From the NCBI GenBank assembly GCA_003049465.1, contig PYSS01000012.1, forward strand, positions 248,001-312,000: a stretch of DNA of 64,000 bases. Direction: 5' to 3'. The stretch is from Magnaporthiopsis rhizophila. Lineage: Eukaryota > Ascomycota > Sordariomycetes > Magnaporthales > Magnaporthaceae. The notes beneath the pieces are model-generated. The model saw only the letters and a program-made list of their open reading frames with translations, was not told the DNA's origin and did not search any database. Made by a program: the position numbers and the translations under genes. Below, piece after piece: positions 33,448 through 46,351 of this stretch. Position 1 is the stretch's first letter. Every line of letters begins with the position of its first letter.

Positions 33448-35206
33448 TCAACGAGAGCTGATGGCCTGCCTCCGTCCCTGCATTGATGTTGCCTTCTGCT
33501 TGATGCTGTCCTCGAGGCTCCCGCGCCAGTGTGGGTAGCCGATTCTCAACCCTACCGAGACCAGCCACTGCTCATGCTCCAGCTTGTCCTTCATCTTCTT
33601 GGTTTTCCACGCCAAAAAGTTCTTCCTGCCCACCGTCGACTTGAGCTTTTCTCCCTCGAACCGCTCGTGTAGCCTCCAATCATCGAGCTGCGATGGCTTC
33701 GGCACGGCCTTCAGGTCCTCCATGGTCGTCTGCCCCGGCACGCGCTCCAGCACCAGGGCGAGTCGATACATCTCGATATCCTCGTTTAGCTTGTGTCCGT
33801 ACTGCACAATCTTGTACCTGTCTCGTGTCAGTCAAGTCGTCTGGGAACACGGACCCATGGTTTGATTGTAGACCCGGGAGATTGAAATATCTTGTGGCTG
33901 GGGCGGCCAGGGAAACTTCATACAGACCGTCGTATCTTAGGCCCCCTGTTGGGGCGTAGATACTTCTCAGCTGTGTCCCGCGCAATACCCGAATATGCTG
34001 TCCAACCTGGGTCATGAGAGGAACGTGCATATCCGAAACGAGCGAGCTCTCTCGGACATAGATGCTCCGGCCGTTTTCCAGGACTTCCTCCCTGCCAGAG
34101 AGAAGAGGGAGTGCAAAAACACCATGTCTTCCTTTGGACGGGACTTGCTGCGTGCTTCCAACAATGCCGTCCCGATGAGCACAGACAATGTTCAGCCACC
34201 AACTGGATTAATGGCAGCGCAAAAGCATGTCAGCAGGGTTCAAATAGATTGCCATTGGAGATCCGGATCAGCATTCTGGGACAAGCACGTACTGGCCAGC
34301 ATGAAATGGGCGGTTACTTTCGACCTCAATGGGCATCTCGTTCGCGCGAGTGTTCCACCAGAGCGCGGGGGTATCAGGCACGCCCGCTGCCGGCGCGGTA
34401 AACGAGATCTCGACAAGATGCCCGCTTGTTAACATTCGGTGATATCTGACGCGATCGAGTGAGACGTAAGCTTCGCGGTAGCGATTCCGCCACTTTCGCT
34501 GGAGCACCCCCGCCGCCGTCTTGGCCGCAAAGAAGCTCGCGGGCACTGGCCGAGGAGGTTGGTTCCGTGTGTCCAGCAGCGCCTCCACAAGCTTGTCCAG
34601 CCTCGCCCCCCGGATTGTCTCGATGCCAACCAGCTGCCTCGATGCAGACGGCTTGAGCGCCTCGTTGGCGAGCACCACATCAAGAAGGGCTTTGAGTCGG
34701 CTCTCCATGGGACCCAATTTTTTGGCTGTGGCTAGCCACCAGCGCACCGAGTCTGTCAGGTCGAGAAGGGCGGGGATGTTCCATATAGTGTCGGCAAGGA
34801 ATCCATCTCGATTGAGTGATAGCCGCGACTCTGCGACCACCGTGTCTCGCCTTTCACTAATTCTAGGCGACGGGGCAGGCCTGTCGCGAGGCCCCGTGAG
34901 CGGCGTTCCGGGCGCCGTCCTGTCGAATCCGGTGATATTATCGACACCGTCCAAGCCAGTGCCGGAGCTGGCCCTCACAATAGCGCGCTTGTTGACCAAC
35001 TGGAAAGAATCTCGATCTCTGACCACCCAAGCAACGTCCTCGTCGGGGTCACTTTCGGAGGATCCTGGAGGGGTTGACGAAAGCCGCACGCTGGCATCGG
35101 TCTCATGCTCGCTGCAGTGGAGCAGATCCGTCTGGGATTGTGTCGACGAGGACCAGTCGCTGTCCATGCCTGACCACGACCTCATCCTCAATCTTCTAAG
35201 GACCAT
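33448..35206 (-). CDS. SRA/YDG-domain protein
   Basis: Three exons, 35206-34293, 34202-33924 and 33817-33448, encode 520 residues. The two introns (90 and 106 nt) are GT-AG and restore a clean domain. The N-terminal ~190 residues are Ser/Asp-rich and probably disordered, followed by a helical region. From about residue 290 an SRA (YDG) domain is visible: WWLNIVCAHRDGIVGSTQ, then VFALPLLSGREEVLENG, then VGQHIRVLRG, then SIYAPTGGLRYDGLYK with the YDG at about 395-397, and YRLALVLERVPGQ. SRA domains flip and read 5-methylcytosine or 5-hydroxymethylcytosine in UHRF1, plant SUVH proteins and some bacterial nucleases. There is no RING, SET or obvious nuclease part here. The basic C-terminal ~80 residues are unassigned. 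Binding to methylated DNA is family knowledge, not shown by this sequence. Confidence 0.82.
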
Positions 35207-36901
35207 GACGGGCGGAGAGGGAAGGGTGTTGCGGTAGTATAAATGCTGGGCTGACGCTTGCCCGAAGCCGAAGGAACTGGGTGGATGTGATGTTCTGATG
35301 GAGCTCAATGGTGGCCATGCTGGTTCAGTTATTCCCAGGAGCCGCAATATGGAGTTCGGCAGCCGGTCAACGAGGGGTAGGAGAATCTAGTGGTGCCTCA
35401 TAGGGCAAAGGGCCCAACAAGCGATGTGCCCGGACTTGCGTGCAGGATGAATGGTAGCTGCCAAATCCAGCCGGCATTTCGATCTTGCATTTAAAAGGCC
35501 CAATCATTCCAACCATCCGGGAGGTAGCATGTCATGCAAGACTGGCACCTGCGTCGCCCACCGAATACGATCTGATTGCTGACTGGTAGCTTCACTTTGC
35601 CTGCTTAACTTGGTGCCTACCAACGTAACTTAACCTGCCGGGGAGGTAGGGATCAAAAAGCCGTCGCGCGTTAAGAGACAGGGAAACAGCAGCCCAGCCC
35701 TGATCTCCTTAGTGACCCTTTGGCACCGCCATAGATCCGTCGACGGCCAAGGCTCCCGGGCCAAGGGTGCCGGTGGCAACCAGCCGGCAGGCATAAGGAC
35801 AGCCAGTTCCCATGCACAACCCCCCAGATGCCATCGGCCGGTGAGACGGAGCTGTTGTTGACTAAGTGTGATAATGCATATCCCTCCTAAGGGGGTTAGG
35901 CAGGGGCAGCTCGTATCGCGGAGCAAAGGCCGCCAAATCGAAATAGGTAATAGACGCGAAGGAGAATCCAACTAGAGGTACCACCTATACGGGCTGTTCC
36001 GTGCCTAGTGAGGAGCTCAGGGTTTAGCACCAGCCTGAAGCCGCCACGGCAAGCCTGCATGTCTGGAGCGAAGGCAGGGATAGCAGGGGAACACTCGGGA
36101 ATACGTGAAACTACTAGGTAGGTACACATGGTGCTCAAGAGAAACAGCGGGGCAGTGAAGCCTTGTCGGTACTAAGCGAGCAACTAGTTCAAGCTTCGTT
36201 CGTCTTTTCCCAACGAAGGAAGGTGGCGGGAGGTGAAACGGGATCGCGCTCAGCATCCCTTGAACGTGCGCCCGTTGCTCGTGCACGGTCACTAGCTGGG
36301 TAGCTGGAGCTTGGGCCACTCCATAGAGGACGCGGCTCACATACCCTCAGAGTCGCGTTGAAGGGTCAAGGTTCCACTTTCACCGCCTGGCTTGACCGCC
36401 TGCCCTTTGCGCTACAGTGGGCCAAATAGATGCGGCAAGAAAGTAAGCTACCCCACCAAAGCTGCTTGCTACTGGAAAGAATTCTTGTCAAGCGGCGACG
36501 AGCACCTTCCTCCGCGTTTGCACACTCTGGGCATCTTTCAACCAAGGCGATCGCGAGGAAAAACGGCGCCCGCAACACGCGCCAATTACATAGCCCGAAT
36601 CCTCAGTCGCTTCCTCCGGCCGGCCTCTTTTGATAACGGCTCTTCGGCGCAATCATCGTTCTGCACGCAATCGCAATCTGGTTTTGGTCTCTCGCAGCCG
36701 TTGTCTTGTTGATGCCTTCTCTCCCGACTTCGAAACCCACGTCGATCTTGCCTGTCCCTCTTTAGGCTCCTACCTCTCCTACCACGATACGCCAGGCTTG
36801 CCTGCTTCTGCCTGCCTCTGTTCACCGAGGAAAGCTCTGGCAGCATTCATCATCCGCTGGTTTCCGCCGCTGCCGCCTGCGGGTGGTGACCAACCCCCAG
36901 T
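35207..36901. other. Divergent intergenic region, SRA gene and pus7
   Basis: About 1.7 kb between divergent starts. A TAGGTAGGTAC motif lies at 36115-36125. The last ~300 bases are C/T-rich and likely the pus7 leader. No gene supported. Confidence 0.5.
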
Positions 36902-39900
36902 ATGGCTTCCCACCCCAGCAACTCACCACACCCGGTGCTTGCCGCCACGCATATTGCATCTGTTCGGGCCGCCGCCGAAAAACGCCTAGGAATCTTCTAC
37001 TTTGCCTCGCCAATTGACTTTGGATGGCATGGCGACATCCGGAAGCGGTGCGTTTGATTCCCGGCTTCCTGCCCGGTCACCTATGCCTCAGATCCTCCTC
37101 AGATACCCCTCAGATGTCAATATGCCCGCATCCCTTCTTCGTCTTACAACTGACATGCCCACTGCCATTAGGTACACCGACTTTCTGGTCAACGAGGTTC
37201 GCAAGGACGGAAGCGTTATTCATTTGTCCGACTTTCAGCAGTCTTCGAGGCGCCCCCGCACAGTCAGTCTGACCCTACCCGAGACATTGATTTCCTTCCG
37301 CGAACCTGCAGTTGCTAACACCATATTCGGCGGCGTTCTCATAGGGCGACGCTCCTGCCAACAACACCGCCGCCCAAGTTTCGCATGCTAAAGCCCCGCC
37401 AGTACACACTATCAAAGCAGAATCCAATGACACCCAAGCCAAAGCTACCACACAGACCCCAGGCATCTCTCCCGTCAATGATGCCGATAGAAATATTCTG
37501 TCTAGTATGCTGGGAGATGCGGTAGTCAATGAGTTGATCGATCTTGATGCCAAGATCCAGCGGAAGGACGGCTCGAGCCGGGGCATCATCGTGAGCTTCC
37601 CCGCCATTCAGGACCGCCAACAGCGCACTCAGGTCCACCAAGAAATCCGGCGCATCTTTTCGTCTCGCCTAGAAACTCAAGCAGGCGATGGAGGCGTCAT
37701 CAATGCACGCGTGGCGCCGCGCAACACGGGCTACCGCCAAAACCAAAACGGCCCTCATCACAGGGACAATGCCTGGCGTGGCGGCCAGCGGGCAGAGCCT
37801 CGGGCTCACCGTAATCAGTACCTGCACTTCACCTTGTACAAGGAGAATAAGGACACCATGGATGCGATCAACCACATCGCCAGGCTCATCAAGGTCAAGG
37901 CGTCCAACTTTGGATTCGCCGGCACTAAGGATCGCCGAGCCGCCACCGTCCAGCGGGTCAGTGTCTGGAACAAGGACATCAGCGATCTTGTCAGTCTCAA
38001 TGACAAGATGACGGGCATTCGCGTCGGCGACTTTGCCTTCCAGAAGAAGCCGATGCAGCTCGGCCAGCACGGCGGCAACCAGTTTGTGATTGTCATCAAG
38101 AACGTCCAGCTTACCCGAGGTGGCGACTTCTCCATTGCGCACCGCCTGCGCCTGACCGAGCACTGCGTCCAGTTCGCGCTGGACAACATCGTGCGCACTG
38201 GCTTCATCAACTACTTTGGACTCCAGCGCTTCGGCACGCACTCTATTGGGACGCAGGAGATCGGCATGAAGATCCTTAGAGAGGAGTTCATGGCGGCCGT
38301 CGACGCAATTCTCCACATAGATCCAGATCTCTCTCTCGCCATTGCTACTGGAAACAGCGAGGCGCGATTCCACAGGGATGAGTTCGATCGCGCCCGCGCC
38401 ATTGCGGTCTGGAAGATGAGTGGCAAGGCCGACGCAGCCTTGAGGGTTCTGCCTAAAAAGTACGCCGCCGAGAACAGCCTGATCCGCCATCTGGGAAAGG
38501 ACCCCAACGATCACTGTGGAGCGATCCTCTCCATTACTCGCGGTCTCCGTCAGCTGTACTGCCACGCCTACCAGTCTTATGTCTGGAACTATGCCGCCAG
38601 TGAACGGTGGGCCCGCTATGGCGACCGGGTTGTCGCGGGAGACCTCGTCATGGTCCAGCCCAACGAGTCACCCATCACGCAGAGGGCGCCAGCGGAGGAC
38701 ATGTCCGAGGACGTCAACCAGGAGGAGGAAGAGTTCTACCAGCGGGCCCGCCCCCTGACCAAGGACGAGGCCGCTAGTGGACGCTATACAATATTCGATA
38801 TCGTCCTTCCTGCGCCGGGCTTCGACGTCATCTACCCTGCCAACGACATAGGGACTTTCTATTCCGATTTCATGGCCCGCGAGGAGAATGGTGCCCTCAA
38901 CCCGTACGAGATGCGCCGTAAGCAGCGGGAATTCAGCCTCAGCGGCCACTACCGCAAGCTCATGGCCAAATTCACTGCTACTCCCATGTTTGCGGTCCGC
39001 CCCTACGCAGACGACGAGGAGCAGATGCACCCGACAGACCGCGACCTGATAGAGTGGCGGAAACGCCACGAGGCGGTCAAGGTTCAGAAAAAGTCGAATG
39101 CTTGGAACAACTTCGCGAGCAATCCGGACAAATTCGACGCTGCGGTACTTGAAGAGGCACGTCGCCGCCGCACGCAGTCGCCCAATGAGCCCAGCGAGAT
39201 GCGCATTAATGATGCGTGGATCGAAACGGCCCTTGACGGTGGCAAACGCTTGAAGGTCCAGAAACATGTCAAGGATGACGCCGTTGCGCACACACAAGAT
39301 CATGACATGAAGGAGAATACGCCTCCGCTGGTTGTGAAGCCCGAGCCCATCACGAGTGACGGGGACTCCACGAACGCCCCGTCAGAGCGGGCTGACGCAC
39401 AAATGACGAACGCTGAATCGATCCAGCCGAGCAAGAATGATGCCCTGAAGTCCATTGAGAACAAAGAGTCGAGTCGCCCTGCCAGCGCGGGTCTCACTTC
39501 GCCCACGACTGCTCGCCCCGACTTGATTGGTTACTTGGAAGCCCACCTGAAGAAGTCGGCCGAGGACAGCGAGAATGAGAATGTGCGCACTGATCGCTCT
39601 CAGTCGCCACCGGACTCCAAACCAGCCCTTGCTACCAACGGAGACCTTGCAATGGAGCAGGCACCCAAAGACAGCACCTCGAGGACCCCCCGAGCGACAC
39701 CTCCCGTCGACGTTTTCGAAGACTTTGAGAAGTTTGTCCACAAGTATCACCCAGCCGTCAACGTCACCGGACGGGTGCCGCTGCCTCTCGACGCCAATGG
39801 CGAGACGATCCCCGTATCAGAGGACCAGAAAATTGCGGTTATTCTCAACTTCACACTCAACTCGAGCAACTATGCTACCGTCTGCATGCGAGAGATGATG

Positions 39901-39921
39901 GGGCAGGCACCTGGTATTTAG
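36902..39921 (+). CDS. pus7: Multisubstrate pseudouridine synthase Pus7 (TruD family)
   Basis: Three exons, 36902-37047, 37172-37262 and 37345-39921, encode 937 residues. Splicing joins GWHGDIRKR to YTDFLVNEVRKDGSVIHL, the TruD/Pus7 N-terminal signature. The catalytic motif is FAGTKDRRA, with the nucleophilic Asp at about residue 275. NYFGLQRFG is a second conserved family motif, and the TRGLRQLYCHAYQSYVWN region completes the domain. Pus7 isomerises uridine in U2 snRNA, tRNA, 5S rRNA and mRNA. It is longer than yeast Pus7 (676 residues) because of two additions: an acidic, Pro/Ser/Asp-rich segment of ~200 residues near the C-terminus, and an N-terminal spacer (about 80-130). The final ~60 residues (DFEKFVHKYHP to MMGQ) return to conserved sequence. 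Confidence 0.93.
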
Positions 39922-41843
39922 GTCGCCCGCTTTGCATTTTACCCGAGGTCCCCTATATCCCGACCTCAATATCTCAATGATGCATGCAAACGCTACCAAT
40001 CACTTCACGCCGGGACAAAGGCTCCCGGCCTCTCTCACGGCGGGGAAGTCAAGGCTGGTACGCAACCGATACAGTCAATAATGCTTCTCCTTGATGCTAT
40101 TCACCACCCGCCATTGCCATTCTCCCCTAGCTCATGTCACAGTGTTAACAAGCAGATGGACTCACAACACCAGGCATATCACAATCACGTCTGATTGATT
40201 TAACGAATTTTGTAAGACTTAACCGCCCACTTGGCGCTGTTTGGGACACATCTCTTGGTCTCTATCTTCTTTGAGTCGGCGCTCTTTTCATCTTGCTCTA
40301 CACGCGAGTGTCCCTTCTAAGTGCCGTCCACTGGTATACGAGGGCTTGGCTATCCATGACCACCATGGGGCAGGCATTGCTCACTATCATTGCTGGTCGT
40401 CGCCGGGAGCCAGCTATCTACTCGAGAACCCCTATGTCGGCTTTGTTGAGATTTATCTTGTTTGGCGACATGTTGACTTTTTTTTCAGGGCGGCAGGCGT
40501 CGCCGGAAACAAAAGAGGATTTGATGGGGGAAAACGGACGGAAAATATGGAGGAGAATAACACGAGCGACCAAGAGGTGTCTGCTTCTCGGGCTGGCGAG
40601 GATTTGCAGATCATTTGCCTTGATCCTGCGATGCTTTGCAGTGCCTGGGGGGCGAGGAATACTTTGCGGAGTATGGACGGATAGCTCGCTCTCCTATCGT
40701 GTAGATTTAGATGCCCGCCAGCTGTGCAAGCTGGGTACATGTATGTGGCTGCCTGTAACTACGTTGGCACTCGTTGTTCATACGTACCAAGTGATGACGG
40801 CATCCCCTAGTGCATGAAAAGCATGGCTGTTGCCGGACCTTGCCTTCACCTTTGCAACCCAGCACAAGGCCCGAAATTAAACATGCATCTCAACCACCAA
40901 ACCCAGATTTGCTTTGCGCCACACTCCTAGCATAAAACTACCTGCGAATCTCTTCATATAAAGAGATGAAAGAAAAGAAAAAGGAAAAAAGATAAGAAAT
41001 AGGAAAATAGATGCGAACATTTTGCGCGTAGCAGTACTCGTAAGTAAAATTTTAATAGCAAATTTAAAGCTGCATGTTATGAAAGTCGCTCCTTTTGGTA
41101 GGTGCAGCAGGTGGTGCAGAGATGCACGTTTTATTTCGGGCCTCGTGCCTAGCAAAGGCGGGAACAGAAACCACTATCGGTGGGATTATGCAGTGAATGT
41201 TACCCTAGGTACTTGTTATTTTCATCTGTCCAGGACGCCAAGCATCTCGACGTGTAGCTTTGTAGGTAGAAACATGTCCAAAAGTAACATAGCCAATCTC
41301 GCCAAGAAATCTCGAATGTCTGCGAAAATATCCGCAACCGGCATCCTCCTTCCCAAAGCCCCAGAGTCCTGGATACCATTCAACCATGGACCAAAAAAAA
41401 GAGTTCTGCCAGGACAGGCCGTTGCGGCAATGACCGCAGATCCTACCCCATTAAACAAGACGAATCGAATGATGATGGTAAAATATCGGTGTAGGGAACA
41501 ACTTTGCCCTCTCTGCTTCTTCTTTTCGTCTTCTTTCATCATGTTTTTCTCGTAAATTTCAAGAGCTAACCAGCGTGGTCGCGCTCTTTCATATTTTGCC
41601 GTCACCCACTGCGGCGTGACTGTGGTGTGGTACGCCAGACCAAACTATCACCAGTCACGCCCTAGCAGCAGGACAGAAGCAGCCTCCTTGTCGTCACTTG
41701 CTTGTGCTATATGAATCCGTGCTGAACGCTTAACCGCGGACGCCCCGCTTTGGAATGCGGGTGTCCTCATCGCAAAGATCGTGCCGTGTTTGCCATATCA
41801 CAACGCTTGCTTGCCGTGATGGCCGATCTGCTCCATGTCGAGA
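39922..41843. other. Intergenic region between convergent pus7 and mkk1
   Basis: About 1.9 kb with both 3' UTRs. A moderately long open frame near 41222-41605 on the minus strand has no ATG in a good position and no recognisable domain, and overlapping frames on the plus strand look like noise. No gene is supported. Confidence 0.45.
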
Positions 41844-43662
41844 TCACGACGGAGCAGTAGCTTCGCCCTTGTTATCCCAGCCCCAAACTTGGGAAAGGTA
41901 TCTCGTCATATTGACACGCTTTGACCTCATATCCACCATCCACGGGTGTTCGAGCATACGCCAGGGGCTCGCCCTACGGGTCGGTTCCTTTTCCAGGCTA
42001 ATCGAATACACATATAGATCAGCTTGTGCTCTGGGCTCCTTTGTGCTACTAATAGGAACGAGGGGCTGGCGCGGGAGCCCTGGCTAGACCCAAGGCCACG
42101 CAGGATGGGGATGGTTGTGATAGGAAGAGAAAAGGGGGTTGACTACAAGGCTTACCAGCACTCGATGAAATATTTGAAATTGTCGCTCCAGAAGATCTGG
42201 GCTGCGGGCTCGTCCTTCAGCTTCGGAATGGGCTGTCGTACGATGTAGGTGAGCAGGTCTATAAGACCGGCGCGAGGAGCCATCTCGGTGCCGTCGGCCG
42301 GGAAGGGGAAACGGTGCTGGGCGACCTCCAGCAACGCGACGCCAGTAGACCAGACATCGGAGGTGATGGTGTAGCTCTGGCCCGTGATACGCTCAGGAGC
42401 CATGTAGTAACTGGTGCCAATGAAAGTGTTGGCCTCGCCCTTGGTGCCGAAATCTCCCGACACGCCAAAGTCACATAGTTTGACGTCGCCGTTGCGGCAG
42501 AGCAGGATATTGGACGGCTTGATGTCGCGGTGGATGATCTTCTGGGAATGCAAATACGTCAAGCCACGCAGCACACCCTCGGCGATCTTGCCGAGCACTT
42601 TTTCGCCAGTGCGGCCGCCCAACTTCTTGACCTCCTTGTAGATGCTGTCAAGCGAGCCACCTTCGCAGAACTCCATGGCAATCGAGATTGTGGCGTTTGC
42701 CTCGTCCTCGAAGGCGCCATAGTACCGGCAAATATGTTCGGAAGCGCAGTTCCGGTTGAACACCAACTCGCGGAGAATCTGCTTCTTTACGTCAGGGTCG
42801 GGATTCGCCGTGATGATCTAGTCCGTGGCATCACCGTCAGCTAACCGCTTCACCAAACCCCTACGCACCAGGGTGAAAGGAGCAGCGTGGGTGCCCAGGC
42901 CGGGCCGCAGCATTAGTTAGTTACCTTCAGAGCAAACACCGTCTTTCCTCCCTTGAGCTGACACCTGGTCACGGCGCCACCAGCGCCCTCGCCCAGGCCT
43001 CCCAGCTCGATTATGCGGTTCTGCATACTGGCGATCCTCCAGCCGTCAACATCGAGGTCTTCAACGTCCGCTGCAGTCGCCTTGTCGATGGCGAGTTTAT
43101 CGAACGCCTCGAGTCCGTGGAGGCTGCCCTCACGCTCCATGCCCACGCCGCCCTCGCTGCGCTCCGAATAGATGGAGCCGACGGCTGAGGCGGGATCGGG
43201 AGTGCCCTGCGGTCTAGACCCGATGCCGAACTGGCTCGCAAAGGATAGTGCCGAGTACTGAGAGCCGGCGCTGGTAGGGTTGGAAGCGCGGCCATCCAGA
43301 GGGCCGAACGAGCCGGACCTGCTGTGGGCGGCACTGCTCTCGCTACCGCCCGACGCGCTCTGGCCGGCCTGGATGCCGGGCCGTCCTGGAGGCTGCTCAT
43401 GAGGGGTGACGGTACTCCCACGGGGAGTGGCCAGGTGCAGGACTGGCAGCTGGGGCCGACCGCCGGCGGCGTCGCCGACGGGCTTCGCACTGGGAGACGG
43501 GGGAATGGCAAGGCCGAGGCGAGGTGGTCCGCGAGCGCTGCGGGCTCCAGGTATTGCCGGCCGGAGGAGCGGCGCGGGGCTGGAGAGCACGGGGATCGGT
43601 GTGGAGCCAGGCGGCGTGGGGGTGGGGGTGGGGAGGCCGAGGCTTGGTGTCGAGCCCTTCAT
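41844..43662 (-). CDS. mkk1: Cell-wall-integrity MAP kinase kinase (Mkk1/2)
   Basis: Three exons, 43662-42925, 42817-42156 and 41997-41844, encode 517 residues. The first ~215 residues are Pro/Ser/Gly-rich. The kinase domain has the glycine loop GGLGEGAGGAV, the lysine in FALK (residue 246, at the first splice), EFCEGGSLDSIY, HRDIKPSNILL (catalytic Asp about 344), DFGVSG (about 362) and YYMAPERITGQSYT. The loop from VSGDFG to FIGT carries the Ser/Thr sites that MAPKK kinases phosphorylate. The last exon completes ECCLEKEP...LEHPWMVDM and ends in a QVWGW tail typical of fungal Mkk1. In yeast the module is Bck1-Mkk1/2-Slt2, which governs wall repair. The long N-terminus and the FIGT/QVWGW context favour this over Ste7 and Pbs2. 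Confidence 0.94.
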
Positions 43663-46351
43663 TGTGAAAGAGAAGGTCGGTTTGTTAGCGAGGTTCGGGC
43701 ACTGGTCTGTGGCAGCACCGATCTGGACGTCTCAAGACGGAGCGGTTTGCCTCTGCGGAAGCGAGTAGCGGATTGGCTTCACGAAGAAGACAGGGAGGAA
43801 GCAAGAGGTGTGACGGAAAAATGAGATCGGGGGCGAGGGGTGAGGAGCAGGGTAGCAGGAGGAAAAACGAGAACTGCGCGCACGCGGACAGGCGAGACGA
43901 GGAAAACAGGATGGAAGACAAGGGCTGTGCGACAGACAGACATATGGCTGGTAAAGGCAACGGGCGAGAAGTGTGTGTGCGACTTGGGAGCTGCAGAACG
44001 GGTGCAGGGACGACGCACAGGCGCAGGGCAAAGGCTCCGAGACGGTACGAGGAAGAAAAGGAAAAAGGGGTCAGCATACAACTTGCAGCGGAGCGGCCTC
44101 GCTGCCGCCCGACGCCTCCTGACTTTGCATTTTGACGCAGGACTTCTGTTGACGAGTGGGCGCTACCGCCTGGGCGCTCACGAGGCAAGGGCCGAGAGGT
44201 CGTCTCTTCTCGGACGAGGGTCCAAATCAGTCAGTGCGTCCTGACAGGATACCGAGTGGACGACCTGACCAGCCGCGATCCAGGCGTTGTCGAGACAAAA
44301 GAAACAACCCGGTGAGCAGGGGGGTCGGGGGCCGGATTCGACGAGATCGGGCCAGATATGGCGAGAAAGAGAAATGTGGGAGGAATGGAGGGGGAAGTAA
44401 CAGGACCGAAGCCGAGGAGAGCCAGCGAAATGGAAATTGAGCACGGGCTTTCTGAGCGTGAGTTATCAGGGGTCGCAGTCCCTGACCGTGCAGGAATGAA
44501 GGTTGGCCAACAGCGAAAGCAGCCGAGAGAGAGATGGATGTGGAAATCAGCACATGCGCTCGTAAGGAGGTGGAGGCGGTGGTGGTGGTGGGTGTCGTGG
44601 TGGAGGTGGGTTGGGGGCCGAAGCCGTGCCGCAGCGCACTGCAATCGCAGTCGAGGGGCGGTTGGCGGTTCGAGTCTGATGTGGCCTCGTGCTGCGGGAG
44701 CTGGCAGGGGCGTCCCCAAGATGGGCCCTTGGTTGGCGCTGACGAGGCACCTGGAATTGGCCCACTGCTGCTGCTTCCCGCACTGGTGCGATTCGACTCA
44801 GTGGATGGACGCTGGAATTGACAGATTGCAACGCTGAGATGGAATCAACCACGACAAAATAATGAAAAATGAAAATTCAATAAAATAAGAAGAGAAAGCA
44901 AAAGCATGAAACACCAGGCATCATTTTGCGGCTGCAGAAAGAAAGGCCCAAGCGAAGAAAAAAACGGCCTTGGATGGCGGGCGATTGAGGGGTCTTGATG
45001 GATTGATTCTGGGCCTGATTCAAGCAAGTGTTGGCCCGTGCCCCGTAGTGGGAACATCAACAGTGACCAAGCATCTGCCTCTGCCGAGCGCAGAACCCAG
45101 TGGTGGAGACTGGCTGCAACAGGGCACGGCGATATGCGGAATATGCCCCTTGCCGACTGCAGAAACACCCTCCTTCGACTGGGCCAAGCAGCGGCGGCGC
45201 CGGCGTGTGCGTGTGATGAAGCAGCGCTCGCCTGGATGGGCGGGAGCAGGGGGTGATGGGGATTGGCTCGGCTCCTGCAAAGGCCAGGAGCCGGGGTCCC
45301 TTGCCTGGGTTGGGCGGCTGCTCTGGCCAGGACGGGCGCTTGTTGGTGGTGCCGTGGGGAGGTACCAAGGTCAAAGCCAGGGACTCGCCCAAAGTCACCG
45401 AGCATTGTCTCGGATGCCCTGCTTTGTGGACGGATGCATGCCGTCAGCCGATTGATTGACCTGCTCCTTCCAGTGGTTGGCTGGCAAATCACCAACGTCA
45501 CATTTGTGATTTTGTGGTCCCAAATCTGCCTGCTGCACGGCAGAGTGGCACGAGTGGCCACCCAGTCGCTCCAGTCTGCCAGTCCACCAGATGCTTGTTT
45601 GGCCAAGAAGCGAAACGATCTGCAAAGTCCTGCCTCTTCACTGGACATACCTAGGACTTGATTCATCAAAAAACAAAGTTGGGCACTCGGGGCAGTGCGG
45701 GGCAGTAACCGGGGCAGAGTCCAGCTTGACAGCGCTCTAGGTTAGACCCGCGCTCGCATCCGATCGAGATGCTGTCTGTGCTTCCATTTGCTTGGCGCCG
45801 GCGCCAATAAGCATTCTGTCAGTGCAATCCGTTTGATTGACCGGAGGACTCGAGTCGTCGTGGGACATGGGTGTCGGGGTTTCCCTTTCCAGCCAGAGTT
45901 CTATTGTGCAGCCGGTCTGGCCAAGCCAACGGAAAAGCTTCAACTTGGCCGGTGTATTTGCCGTCAGCTCACGTTCCCTGGCGAGCACGCGGCAGTTGCT
46001 CGCCCTCAACATCTGCACGAATTGCCTGATCGAGGCCATATGTATAATTTTCCGCCGTTTCGTTGGCGTTTCCCTGAACAATCGTCCGAAATGCGTCGAT
46101 TAGAATTGCGATCAATAGACGCTGGGCCTGTGCTGCAGCCTCGCGTCGTTGTAAGGTTGTGGGTCCCGACCCCGAAGGGTCTTGCCGCGACCCGCAAAAT
46201 TTTTCAACGGGTTTGGCCAACCACATCTGAAGCATTTCGTTGAGCCGAGTTTTTATGCGTCCAAAAAAAGGACGCTCTCACTTGGAAGCAGTCTCGGATA
46301 GGCGCCAAGGGCCATTTTTGCTCTAATCCTCTTTCAGGCAGGAGACAGGCG
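43663..46351. other. Divergent intergenic region, mkk1 and dbp8
   Basis: About 2.7 kb containing both promoters. Low-complexity GGT/GTG-rich sequence near 44570-44620 and many short overlapping frames are present. One minus-strand frame of ~270 codons (44845-45669) has no recognisable domain and is treated as chance. No gene supported. Confidence 0.45.

Noticed and set aside
41222..41605. A 127-codon minus-strand frame downstream of mkk1
   Set aside because: No ATG at its start, no domain, and it lies between two convergent genes where 3' UTRs are expected.
44845..45669. A 274-codon minus-strand frame upstream of mkk1
   Set aside because: Low-complexity composition, no domain, no good splice partners; more likely promoter and leader DNA of mkk1.
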